Of a DNA stretch of 30,889 nucleotides, positions 9,343 through 19,609 are shown piece by piece. The translations under genes were made by a program, and so were the position numbers. Origin of the DNA: Physocladia obscura. Lineage: Eukaryota; Chytridiomycota; Chytridiomycetes; Chytridiales; Chytriomycetaceae. Each line of letters opens with the position of its first letter. The stretch's first letter is position 1. The stretch is from assembly GCA_027596945.1 (NCBI GenBank), contig JADGJH010000101.1:1-30889 (forward strand), given 5' to 3'. The notes under the pieces are model-generated. The model had not been told where the DNA came from and searched no databases. It worked only from the letters and a program-made list of their open reading frames with translations.

Positions 9343-12330
9343 ATGGAGGAAAACAGTGCAGATGCGCATTCCCAAGAAAATCAAGATGCTGATTTCTTTC
9401 TTTGCGAAACAGAGTTTCAAACAACTTTGGATAATGTTTCAAATAATCCCGATCTCGAAAAGTACAATCTTTTTTGAATACATGAAAATAATTTATATAT
9501 TTTACCCCAAGATTCAAGGCAGAATATGAAAAAATGCATAAGGCTGTTCTCCGATCCCGCCACCACACCATGGTTTTGACAAGACAGCATCAAGAGTTCG
9601 ATAAAGAGTATAAAGCTAATGCCGTGATTGTCGAGGAAAGCTCGCGTTTAGTTGCTGGAGACACCAATATTATCAAGCAACTCAAAGAAAAAATTTCCAC
9701 TGCTGTCGAACTTATTGACACAACAAATAAGGTATAAAAAAAAATATGAAATAAAAATAATACCTTTCCGGTCTTTTTTCGCTGTTGCTAATTTTAATTA
9801 GAATGAAGAAAATTTGCGTGAAGAACTTCGTCAACTTCGTCTTGACATAAACTCTTTATCTGCGCAGTTGAAGCAAGGTGTCGGCCTTAGTGCAAACCAA
9901 GAACGCACACTTAATGAACTAATTGCCAGCAAGGATACCCTTACTCGTGAACTTGAATCCGAATTTGACAAAATTGTGGCATTAAGAAATTCAATCACAG
10001 AAGTCACTGACAAAATTCGTATCACCGATCAACTCAAAAGTTAGTCGCCACTTGTATTTTTAAACAATCACCAATAATACTCGTAAAAAGGTGATACGGA
10101 ACATCATATTTACAATTTAAAGGAACGTAATGCCGAGAAAAGGGCCGAAATTGATTCTGAAACTCGCAATAAGGAGCGTCTCGAACGTGACTTGCGTGAG
10201 CTACGAATAGTTGTGGCAGTCAAATCGCAAGATGTACGTGTGAAACAAGACGCAGTGAAGCGGGCAACCGAAGATATCAGTATTCTGGAGTCTCAGATTC
10301 GTACCCAAAGGCAAATGCTTGACAAGCTTGCCAAGGCACGTGACGGATTGATTGCACGTACAGCAAAGCTTCGCAATGAATGTGGAGAACAAATTGGATT
10401 GACGGCTCAAATCGTTCGTGAGAATGAAGAACTTGTGAAAGAATTGAAAGAACGTGAGGCGAAACTGCACAAGAACCGTGTGGAAGTAAAAAAAGTGAAC
10501 AAAATGAAAGAGACATTGGTGAAAAAGAACAAATTACTGGAAGACCAAAAAGTCGAAGCTGAAATCGAAAGAAAATCGTTACGTGCCGAAAGTCAAGCAA
10601 AACTGATTGAAATCGACAAAACAAAACGAAGTATTGATAACACGAAAAAAAATGTCGATGATTTGGTTCGTGAACACGACATCCTAGAGAATAATCGACT
10701 GAAATCACAAGACGAAACATCAAAAAATGTTGATGCTACAGTGTTATTACGTCAAAATTGCCGCAACATTGAAGTTGAACTTGGTCGTGAAAACAAAGAT
10801 ATTGCGCACCAACTTACAGAAATCAAGCATCTTGAAGAAGAACGAGACAGGTGCATAAAAGAGGCAGAAAGATTGCAAACTCTTTGTGTTGACGGAATGC
10901 AAAAAATAAAGCAAAAGGAAACAGAAATATTTGAATTTAAGCGCAAAATGATTCAATCAGAAACAAAGTTGAAGCACAAGCAAAATCTGTATGAGGCAGT
11001 TCAAAGCGATAGAAATCTGCACGCGAAGCACCTTATTGAATCACAATCTGAAATTTCGGAAATGAAGCGCAGGCTTAAAGTGATGAATTACCAAATCAAC
11101 GGCTATAAACAAGACTTGACTGCAAAATACGAATCTTTGGCGAAAGAAGAAACTGAAAACTCGAAGCTTTCCAAAGATATTGAAATCATCAGTGATGAAG
11201 TAAAAACTCTGAAAAACCAGAATGAACTTGCACAAGCATATATTCGTAGCCAACTTGCAGAAGAAATGAAACTTAATCAATTCGTGAAAGATGCTGATTT
11301 GGAACGAATGCGCCAAGAAAATGCCCTGCAAGTTCTCATAAGTGAAAGAGACAACTTAAGTGCACAATTGATTCGACAAAACGAAGAGCTCGCTAAGGCT
11401 TACCATAAAATTAAAACACAACAATCTTCATTAATTCGCTCCGAAATTTATTATAAAGATAAATTGAAGTGAGTTTAAATCAGACTTCCATCGTATTTCC
11501 CTTCTTGAAATAAAAATTAACACGTGAATAAATAAATATTCAGGGAGGTACAGACATTGACAACAATACTTCGACAAATGCGTCAGCAAGAAGAAAGTAT
11601 AAATAATGAAATTGCTGACATGGAGCCCAACAAGAAGCTAATTCGCAAACTGGCAATTGATATCACTCGGGAAAAAACACGAATCAAAGCACTCGAAGAT
11701 GAACTTGAAAATCCTATAAATGTGCACAGATGGCGTAAACTGGAAGGAAGCAATCCCAAAGCATATGAAATGATACAATTGCTACACACACTCCAAAAGA
11801 ATTTGATAGCAAAGACAAATGAAACAAAAGACAAAGAGTTGTTGATTCAAAACAAGGAACAATTGTACTTGCATTTGAAAAGTGTCCTCGCAAAACAAGT
11901 TGGACCAGAAGCTATTGAACAAGTGGAAGAATTTCAGAAAATATTGAAGCAAAAAAAGATACAGCTTAAGCACATGAATGTAGAACTGAATATGTATCAC
12001 GCTCAAGTGCGTGAATACAAGCATGGTTTAGGCGGATTGAACAGATCCTTGAAGCAAGTCAAAGACGATTATTTTGCCTTGAAAATAAGTGGTAAGTTTC
12101 TGCCAAGACTGCCAAGCAAAATTTCACTTCAACTCCCGCCGATTTCAATGTCAAGAAATTCTGTTGTTGCTATTGCTGCAGGGAATGATACAAATGTGCA
12201 CACAGAGAAAACAACTAATACAATTTCATTTGTTGGCGATGTATCTGGATCAAGTCACATTGTTGATGATGACTCAATTATAGAATCTGAAGAAAACCCA
12301 GAAGATCAAACAACAACCTTCATATCCTGA
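9343..12330 (+). CDS. CFAP58: Cilia- and flagella-associated protein 58 (CCDC147), five exons
   Basis: Exons 9343-9461, 9512-9731, 9802-10039, 10091-11468 and 11544-12330 join in frame to 913 aa, close to the human length of about 870. Nearly the whole protein is predicted coiled coil, with heptads rich in Glu, Lys, Leu and Arg. Diagnostic stretches are KQNLYEAVQSDRNLHAKHL (about 490), EISEMKRRLKVMNYQ and the C-terminal NVHRWRKLEGSNPKAYEM (about 712), which match CFAP58 rather than the related CCDC39/40. In animals and algae it is an axonemal/basal-body protein needed for flagellum assembly. The acidic Ser/Thr-rich tail after about residue 840 is not conserved. A GTAAGT at about 12092 could be an unused or alternative donor. 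It lies 51 bp downstream of DNAAF11 in the same orientation. Confidence 0.93.
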
Positions 12331-12336
12331 TTTTTT

Positions 12337-12342
12337 TTTATT
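12337..12342 (-). terminator. Minus-strand AATAAA for the eS10 gene
   Basis: AATAAA on the minus strand lies about 70 bases past the eS10 stop at 12411, in the 80-bp convergent spacer with CFAP58 and almost touching its stop codon. Confidence 0.4.
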
Positions 12343-12410
12343 GAAAAGACATGTGCCGAATGGACACCAAAAAGCTATCCCAATACCCACAAATAGATTT
12401 GTCCCTGAGC

Positions 12411-13118
12411 CTAAACCTGGGCTGGGCGTGGACCTCCACGGCCAACTCCTCCGCGCTAAAAAATACAGTCAGATTTTTAAAAAAAATAAAGGTTTATGAC
12501 TAACGAATTCTGGGCGAAAGTCACCAGCAGCACCTTCCTTCTTCTCGCCGTCATCACGACGACGGTAACCATCACCGCCATCACGACGCTCGTTACGCGG
12601 GCGCTCCTCACGTCCTGGGCGAACACCTGGCGCTTTTGCAGTCTTGATGTGAGTGCGTGGAACGATTTCGGTTGGCAGGTGGAGAAACTTGCGGAGGTAT
12701 TCAATTCCAGCATCGTTCAAAAAGTAGTAGTAGTATTGCCACGAGAACTGAACGTGCACAAGACCACGAGACTCGAGGGACTGGAGGGCCTTAATAACGT
12801 GCAAATTTGGAACATCAACTTCATTGTGTTTTGGGAGGTTGTAGTCCTTCTTCGCAACAAGAACGCCCTCTTGGAAGAGTTGCCTGATAAACAAAATCAG
12901 TCGATTTCTTCCTTCATATCGTTCGGATTCGATGGATGTTTGCGGAGAATGATGAAATTCGAAAGAGGTGATTTGATATATGGGTTGGCTGAATCATCGA
13001 GGCCCCAGCGGGAGTTACAAACTTCCCAACTCGATCTTCAGCCCGCAAAACCCAAATAAACTAAATTCCAAAATACTTACTGGTAGATTTTCTTGCGGTT
13101 CTCGGTTGGAATCAACAT
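12411..13118 (-). CDS. RPS10: 40S ribosomal protein eS10, three exons
   Basis: Exons (minus) 13118-13081, 12883-12505 and 12455-12411 join in frame to 153 aa. The plectin/S10 winged-helix domain runs from [19 protein letters not shown] through [31 protein letters not shown] and [15 protein letters not shown] basic Arg/Asp-rich tail follows, ending [15 protein letters not shown]; the RGG-type end is typical and is an arginine-methylation target in other eukaryotes. eS10 sits at the beak of the small subunit. The first intron (12884-13080, 197 bp) is much longer than any other here; the second is 49 bp with a GTTAGT donor. The gene converges on CFAP58. Confidence 0.96.
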
Positions 13119-13463
13119 CTAAAACAACATGAAAGCAATAAGAAATAGATCTCAATATAGGAAGTAAGTCACGAATTAAGTCAGGGAAGCAGTCCGATCC
13201 CACAAATGAAGTGGATATTATTCGGCCTAATAGTTTCTAAACTAAGAAGATGGTATGCTGGAGGGCCAGATGGTGCCTTGTATAGGGATGGATTCGAGAA
13301 ACGGCTGTTCACCTTGAATTTGAGTGAAAAGAGAAATTGAAAAAATTGAATATTCCTTTGACAGCAATATTCCAAGCGGCAACTGTCTTGCTGCAATTAT
13401 TTCATAAAAGATTCAAAACATAAACCGTCATTACGCAGGAGTATTTTAATCTCCTTCTCCACA
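13119..13463. other. Intergenic: eS10 promoter side and HDHD5 3' flank
   Basis: 345 bp between two minus-strand genes. It should hold the eS10 promoter and the HDHD5 transcript end. I see no conserved fungal ribosomal-protein promoter motif that I would defend, and no gene. Confidence 0.5.
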
Positions 13464-14766
13464 TCATTGTTTATAAGTTTTCAAAATCTCATCCACTGCT
13501 TCCTCAACATTATCAACAAGCAGATTTGCTTCATGTTTCCCACCCTCATAAACTCCTGTTTTAACCAGCACGCTTGTCCATCCCGCCCGATTTGCGCCTT
13601 CAATGTCAGATTCAGGATTGTCACCAATTCCAAAATATAGACGACCGGAGTCTTGTAATGCATCAGCTCCGTACAATTCAGCTGCATAAGTGTCAATTGC
13701 ATGTTTTGCAAAATCGTATGTAGGCTTATGTGGTTTACCGTACATGGTATATTTAAGTTTGCTCCCACCGGAGAGCCTCTACTCACAACAGATCGTGTGT
13801 TATTGAAAAATTGTAAATATATCAGGACTAAATGGGTAAAAATATCAAAAGATTCTCTTTTCATGAAATACCGAGTAAACACCCTCCAGAGCGTGTAAAA
13901 ATGATCCTTGAGCAAAACGAGTTAACGGCAAATTGTTACTCCAAACGAAATCGCCATTTGAAAAATAAATAGGTAGCTGCTGACCGATGTAATGCCGTCT
14001 TCGATGAGTATGATGTTTCGGCTCTGTTCAAATATAAACTCCACTTGAAAAACTAACATTAATAACCACGACAAACCCACAACATGTCGCAAATCGCCGC
14101 CCGTTCTCAAAAGATCACAAACAATTTGAATATCTCTGCCCCAGTCTTCTGAGTCATGAAAAGACAAAATAGCGCCAACTTTTCGATCGATGTTTGTTGG
14201 TTCATAATTATTGACAGAGTGTTTGAAGGGCCAAACTTCAGGGCAAACAGCAAGAATTTCGCCAGAAAGGATTGGATATTTAAAGCCATATTCCAGCGCT
14301 GCTTTTTTACAGCTGTCCTTTCCGATAATCAAAACAGATTCTGTTTCAGTTTGCGAGTATTTTTTTGCAAGATGCGCCATTGGCGTGTGCGATAAAATCA
14401 TCTTGCGAATAACCAGCAGATTAGAATACTATTGAGATAAAAGACTAAATATTGGCAATGTTTGAGAGCAAAACCTGAGATGACTTGATTTCTGTGTGCA
14501 GCTTCTCGCTCAGCTCCCGAGCCTTGTTCTATGAAGAAACAAGTGTTATTGTTTAATCAAGGGAGTCACTTGAAGTAGCAGACGATATGGGTATTGGTTT
14601 CAGTTTTGAAACCAACCACTTCAGTTGTTCCACCACCATTAGTCAGCAATACGAATGGAACTTTTGCTGCCTTTACTCTCTGGATAGCTCGAACACCTTC
14701 TGGCAGCACAAATTTTCCTTTGATCAGAACTCCATCAATGTCAAACGCAATTCCAATACGATTCAT
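13464..14766 (-). CDS. HAD-superfamily hydrolase, HDHD5/CECR5 (TIGR01456) type, five exons
   Basis: Exons (minus) 14766-14620, 14528-14475, 14401-14077, 14023-13872 and 13778-13464 join in frame to 330 aa. HAD motif I is FDIDGVL with Asp9 and Asp11. Motif II is LLTNGGG around Thr42. The family-typical QMILSHTP stretch follows, then the cap domain (AILSFHDSEDWGRDIQ, LPIYFSNGDFVWSNNLP). Motif III/IV is KYTMYGKPHKPTYDFA and IGDNPESDIEGANRAGW (Asp279, Asp284), so the catalytic set looks complete. Homologues include yeast YKR070W and human HDHD5, thought to be mitochondrial; the substrate is unknown. No targeting presequence is visible before MNRIGIAFD, so an upstream exon is possible. The third intron donor (GTTTGT at 14076) was chosen by phase; a loop rich in His/Arg follows. 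Confidence 0.88.
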
Positions 14767-15095
14767 CAAGGATCGTCAGCAGTTCGAAGAAAAATATTGG
14801 GAAAAATCTGTGTTAACACTGTGGTGACATTGACGACGTTCCTCAACTCACTCTTCTGGAATACTTCTCTGCTCTCACCAAGATATAATGAAAAAAACCC
14901 TAAGTGCGTGTAACTGTTTGTGGGGGGATTTTTTGTAACTCTCTTACTTTAAATGCGAAACAAGCATTGAAATTTTAAGTATAAATGATTAATGCAAGGA
15001 GATATAATTACTGCTTGTGTTTGGATTTATAATTATTGTTTCGTGTGCTAGGTTTTGTGAAATAGCAGGCTTGACTGAAGGTTCCACCTGAAAAA
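14767..15095. promoter_or_regulatory. Divergent intergenic region HDHD5 / Nudix gene
   Basis: 329 bp between divergent start codons, AT-rich toward the Nudix gene. It may contain 5' exons of HDHD5. I see no clear motif. Confidence 0.35.
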
Positions 15096-16256
15096 ATGAC
15101 CAAAAAAATCAGGAGACCAGCAAGTGCACCACCAGCAGATAATAGCAGAAGAGTGGAGATCGAGAGTGTATCGGAGGCACAAACAACACTGGAGGCAGTG
15201 CGTGAAAAGGCGCGCGCCAATGCGGCCGAAATCAAAAATCGTGGCAGGCTCAATCCTCAGTTTTACTACTTTGAAGCCAAATCTGGTGAAATGATCACCA
15301 ACTCCAGTGTATCTCTCAGCGACAATGCTTTAAAGAAATACTTCACAGTGGCTGCCGATATGCTCGTCTTCAACGCGTCACTGACGCATGTTTTAATGAT
15401 TTTTCGATGTCCGCATAATAAACAGGACGGCCATAAGTGTGCAGACAATATACTGGATGAAAGCTCCTTCCAGTATAAGGGATGTTTGGCTACTCCCGGT
15501 GGGTTTTTTGACGCTGTCCATGATTACGATGGCAATACCCCAGACTTCCGCAAATCGGCTGTCAGAGAATTGAACGAAGAATGTAATAACTTGCTGGATG
15601 GTAGTCAAGCCCCGTCTCATGATGCTGTTGTTTACATTGGCTCAGAATTCAACAATTTTCGTGACATTCGTTGGTTCACGTCCATCAATTACGTTCCAAC
15701 TCTTGCCACTCAGTATGCAACTGCACTACCATCTTGCAGCCGATTATATGCTTTGGAACCTTTCACTGCTCGACAACGCGCCGCAGCTATTTCTGCCTTA
15801 CCACCTGTGAAGGGCACAGACGACGCTTGCGGAAATGCATATTGGATTGATGTGCGCATCATAGAATTTGTTTACAATAACAATAAGAAGCTGTTTAATT
15901 CATTTGACAAGGAATTCAATGAGGTGGCGTTTCAAAGTTTTGTACGATCAAACTTTCTTCTCAACAGCGAAGGTTTGCCACGTAACAAACTCAAGAGCGA
16001 AAACAAACTTCTGCACAATTTACCTGAAAAGAAGTTTGTGGTCAACTTTGAACCAAATCAAGACTATCAATTTTCTGATTTTGCGTTTGACCACGTCAAA
16101 AATATCATTAAAGCTCAGGAAGTGTTGAAAACAAATTTTTTTACTTCACGTGCCTCTTTTAATCTGTATAATTGGATACCGAAGTTTAAAGTTAAAAAGA
16201 GGCATGTTCTTTTTTACGTTGCTGCATTCAAATATTCACTTATTTTTACAGATTAA
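15096..16256 (+). CDS. Nudix-domain protein with expanded Nudix loop
   Basis: Single open frame of 386 aa. The core is CLATPGGFFD (Gly135-Asp139) followed by AVRELNEECNNLL (Arg157, Glu158, Glu161, Glu162), i.e. the REUxEE half of the Nudix box with its metal-binding glutamates. The spacing between the Gly-Gly and Arg-Glu halves is about seven residues longer than the consensus, and the box ends NNLL rather than the usual Gly plus hydrophobic residue. The N-terminus (MTKKIRRPASAPP) is basic. The substrate cannot be told. Near the 3' end a possible intron (GTTAAA donor near 16189, TTTTTACAG acceptor near 16251) would replace the last 20 or so residues by a five-residue end. It stands at the border between the gene-dense half and the repeat-rich half. 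Confidence 0.75.
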   Translation: MTKKIRRPASAPPADNSRRVEIESVSEAQTTLEAVREKARANAAEIKNRGRLNPQFYYFEAKSGEMITNSSVSLSDNALKKYFTVAADMLVFNASLTHVLMIFRCPHNKQDGHKCADNILDESSFQYKGCLATPGGFFDAVHDYDGNTPDFRKSAVRELNEECNNLLDGSQAPSHDAVVYIGSEFNNFRDIRWFTSINYVPTLATQYATALPSCSRLYALEPFTARQRAAAISALPPVKGTDDACGNAYWIDVRIIEFVYNNNKKLFNSFDKEFNEVAFQSFVRSNFLLNSEGLPRNKLKSENKLLHNLPEKKFVVNFEPNQDYQFSDFAFDHVKNIIKAQEVLKTNFFTSRASFNLYNWIPKFKVKKRHVLFYVAAFKYSLIFTD

Positions 16257-17385
16257 GATTTTGGAATGATGTTAAAACCGCTGTTAAGGGTGGAAATTGA
16301 GACTATGGATGTTTTGCTCAAAAGCTCTTCCTCGATATGCCCAATATCTCCATGTTATCACGTATATCCTCATGTTTTTGCTTTAACTAATTTTGTCAGT
16401 GATTCTCATGAATGAAAAACTTTGTCTCCATAGTGGAAGTGCCCAAGTTGAAAACTTAAAACAAAAATTAAAACAAAAAAAAATAATTCGAAACAAACTT
16501 TTCTTGTTATACGTTGTTTTTAATAGTCTGAAAATAAAGTACGAAGAAGAAGAATAATGAATAAAATGAGATTGATGTCGAACTGCAGAGGAAAAGAGAA
16601 TTTTCTGTCTATTTAAAAACATGTCTGCCACAACTCAGTTTGGTTTGTTTCCTTGCTGGGCTACACGTAATTTCAAATAAGGGTAAAATAAGCGTAAAAT
16701 AAGGGTATTTTTAATAGTATTTTAAGCACTTTTAACTTGAGGGCACTTTGGAATATCCTAAAGTGCCCCCTTCCCCCTTTTTTTACCTGTTTTCTTTTTT
16801 TCTTATTTTTCAGCCAAATAGGAAAATCAAACCTGTCTTCAGAAATCAACTGGAGGTAAAAAAACATGCAAAACTTAGTCATCCATTGAGAGTGCCAAGA
16901 AGAATAGCAGCAGTGTAAATTATCAACAGTTCTGGTTATTGTCGTTATCATACTTTTTCAGAGTATTTACCAGCATGTCCGTGTTATTCTTCTGCAATAA
17001 TGCTATTTTCCTGTTGCAAAAAAATGTTTTTTTGTCCACCATTTTTGATACCTTAGTTTCAGCAATAGCTTTTTTTTTTTTCGTGACATTTACAGACCAT
17101 TAAGACAAAATAAACATTACAGATAGGAAAAACGGCATTAGGGCTTTGGAATTCTATACATAAAGTAGTTTTTAAATTAGACTCAGAGCAATATTCTATA
17201 CAAAGAATAACATTGATATTCTCTGGAAATAGTATGATAAATACATATGAATTTACAGATTTCATATCATACATTAATAGACTTCAAAAAGACCTTACAG
17301 CAGACCAATTGTTTGACAGAGAAAAGATATAGTGGAATTGATATCAACCAAGGTCCTATTTATGCCAAATTTTCAAAAGTCTGTT
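16257..17385. other. CpG-poor intergenic region with small repeats
   Basis: No gene recognised. AATAAA at 16533-16538 may end the Nudix transcript. A short direct repeat built on GTAAAATAAGNG lies at about 16679-16706. A stable hairpin at 16741-16769 pairs GGGCACTTTGG with CCTAAAGTGCCC (one bulged base). The sequence is AT-rich with few CpG, resembling the transposon-relic DNA further on. Confidence 0.5.
16741..16769. repeat. 11-bp-stem hairpin GGGCACTTTGG
   Basis: GGGCACTTTGG, a five-base AATAT loop, then CCTAAAGTGCCC form an almost perfect stem with one bulged T. A C-run and T-run follow directly. It could be a miniature-element core or a transcript-end structure; neither is shown. Confidence 0.45.
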
Positions 17386-17675
17386 CTCTCTGATACTTTC
17401 TGGCATTCTCTGGCTGCCTCAAAACACTGAAAGATAGAGAGCACACATGAAAGTGAGAGAGATATTGAGATTGCACTTGTGTCATGTGGAAATGTCACCA
17501 TTAAATGGAAACGTTGTTATGAAAATGAGAAGAGGAACAACAGAGCAGTGCCAGAAAATACAGCACACAGAATTATAAATAACCAGAAGAAATCAATAAA
17601 CTGTCAATAAAGAATCGATAGAGTATTGGGAGGGTGTTTCAAAGCAGCCAAAGAGTGCCAGAGAGTGTCAGAGAG
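17386..17675. mobile_element. 290-bp element with 42-bp terminal inverted repeats (MITE-like)
   Basis: The arm 17386-17427 is the reverse complement of 17634-17675 over 42 ungapped positions with 35 matches. All seven differences are transitions. The interior (about 206 bp) has no open frame of note. Size, TIRs and lack of coding sequence fit a non-autonomous DNA transposon (MITE). No target-site duplication could be fixed by eye, and the exact ends may lie a few bases further out. Confidence 0.65.
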
Positions 17676-17951
17676 AGTAGCCAGAGTTGAGTTTAAAAAA
17701 AAAAAAAAGAAGTAAATTTTAGAGATCCGTGTGGATAGAACCTTGAGAAATGAAGTAAAGAAAGAGTACGCCAAATCTGAGTGCTGTGCTGGGGGTGGTT
17801 ATTAAATGCCCCAGGATGCAAAAATGAACAGTTTTATCAAATATTTGTGCAAAGCTGCTACATTGAAGAAGATTGCAAAAGCCAATGCCTTACATATGAA
17901 ACTTGAGTAATATCTATGATGGAAAATCAGCTGCCAGTCTTCATTGAATGA

Positions 17952-18122
17952 ACTCACAAGTTTCAGAGTGCCTTCAAAGCATGGCAGCGCTGTTTATGGG
18001 CTGCTGAGGACAATGTGGAAATTAAGAAAATTCAACAGGAGGATTTGTTTAGACTGCATATAGAAGCTTGGGAAGTTAATCACGAATTTTTGGACACTAA
18101 CAGTGACTTGAATGACGAGTAA
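17952..18122 (+). other. Coding-like fragment upstream of bZIP gene A
   Basis: A 56-codon open stretch bounded by TGA (17949) and TAA (18120). It encodes an amphipathic, Trp-rich peptide (AFKAWQRCLWAAEDNVEIKK) ending in an acidic tail. Composition looks protein-coding rather than random for such AT-rich DNA. It has no good ATG and no recognised family; it could be a last exon or a transposon-protein relic. It ends only 33 bp before the bZIP gene A start. Confidence 0.25.
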
Positions 18123-18155
18123 TTTCATTGGTAACAACCAAATATTCAACTCAAA

Positions 18156-19581
18156 ATGTTCGAACTTTTTGAAACACCCTCATCAAACTTAACAAGTACA
18201 AGCCGATATAATCCGCATAACAACCGCGGAAGACCCAAACAAACTGGTAATGGTGTAAGTAAGCGTAACCAGCAAATGCGTGATGCCCAGCGGTGAGTTT
18301 AGATCCAAATAGTTCTTTTAAGTATCTGAACTTTCACAAACAAACCACCAATCCAGTGCTTTACGTGCTCGGAAACAACAATACATTTTGAATCTGGAAA
18401 CCAGTAACCAAGAGCTCCTGCGCGAAAATTCATTGTTGAAGCAACAGCTGCATGCATCCGATTCCTCTGTCAATTTATTTCGTTCTGTCGAATGTTCCAA
18501 CCCGTCATGTATTACGAGAATAAATCAGTTGCAAACCACAATTGACGAGCTTATTGCGTCATCTCAATATTCACTTTCAGCAAAATCAACTTTACCACAA
18601 ACTGCAAGCAACTCACGATTATCGCAGCAACAAACAGTAATTAGAGAAACCCATTCGCCATATTTAGATTCCGATTCGAGTGCAAGATCTAATCCTCTGC
18701 AATCTAATGGCGATAATATGGATATTTTCGATGATTTGTTTTCTGCAATTATGAACCCTCTTGAGCAAATAGTCGAACATACCTCATCTTTCTTTGATGA
18801 GATTTGGAATATCGGGGATACTGACGCTTTGCTATCAACGACTCAAGCTGTATCCGATCCTGTGAAAAGCGCCGAAGAAACTTTTGGGCCTCTTGTACTC
18901 GAGCCATATAAGACAGAAGTAAAAGCTTTGCCATCTCTGGGAGACTCAACAATAGTTGAAAGGGCCTTTAATATTATAGTGGTACGAGGCTATTTTATTT
19001 TTCATATTTTGCTTACTTGTACGATATTCAGAAACAATCTCAAGTAACAGATATTCAAGAATCCAGGATTCTCATGCTGCGAAGCATCCGTGAAAGCTGG
19101 CGTCTTCGATCTCGATGCAATATCACTGATAAAAGCAAGATCATAAAGATTATGGCTAGGCTGTATTTTAAAAATGTCAACCACTACGCGCACTCGAGAA
19201 GAATATGCGCGCCACCTAATATGCCAAAAACAAATATCATTACTGATTTTGCCTTTGCACCACATCGTATTAAAGCATTTTGCAGTGCACTACAGGCAAT
19301 TCCTTCGTTAGCAAACATGAAGGACGAACTTACAATTTTTTCAATGACTTTGACTGGAAAATTTGATGCAACAGCTTTTTTCAGATTCCAGCTTCACTTT
19401 CACACGTTTTTGGAGGCATGCAAGACAGAAGAAGAAGCGATTGAGTGTTGGTTTGCCATGGAACTTCTACGCCAACCAGCCGAAACTGAAATGGTGGGCT
19501 TTCTTTTTTTGATTTCATATTTAAGATTTTTATAAAATACAGGATGAATTGTTGGCTGGTGTTGAAGCAGTGACTATATAA
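18156..19581 (+). CDS. bZIP-like transcription factor A, lineage-specific, four exons
   Basis: Exons 18156-18292, 18357-18981, 19032-19493 and 19543-19581 join in frame to 420 aa. NRGRPK (23-28) resembles an AT-hook core. A bZIP basic region follows, RNQQMRDAQRALRARKQQYI (37-56). It is Yap-like in AQRALRARK, but the invariant Asn is Met41 (Met, seven residues, Arg49). The leucine-zipper heptads run through LETSNQELLRENSLLKQQL. A Ser/Gln-rich linker leads to an acidic block (MDIFDDLFSAIMNP) and a KSAEETFGPLVLEPYKTE stretch. A helical C-terminal region follows (RESWRLRSRC, FCSALQAIPSLANMKDEL, ECWFAMELLRQP, DELLAGVEAVTI). I do not recognise the C-terminal region. Nuclear DNA binding is inferred. 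The gene shares exon boundaries and order with gene B, so they are tandem duplicates. Confidence 0.8.
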
Positions 19582-19582
19582 T

Positions 19583-19588
19583 AATAAA
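19583..19588 (+). terminator. AATAAA in the 13-28 bp gap between bZIP A and B
   Basis: AATAAA begins two bases after the gene A stop and lies 7-22 bases before the possible gene B start codons. If used, cleavage would fall within the gene B leader or coding sequence. Confidence 0.35.
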
Positions 19589-19609
19589 GAGCAAATGCAT
19601 TTCTTTTTG

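Noticed and set aside
9343..12330. CCDC39/CCDC40 as identity of the coiled-coil ciliary protein
   Set aside because: The KQNLYEAVxSDRNL and NVHRWRKLE stretches belong to CFAP58 (CCDC147).
12895..13020. C/D-box-like motifs (ATGATGA ... CTGA) in the eS10 intron
   Set aside because: They lie antisense to the host gene, are only about 45 bases apart, and lack C'/D' boxes and a terminal stem; chance is sufficient.
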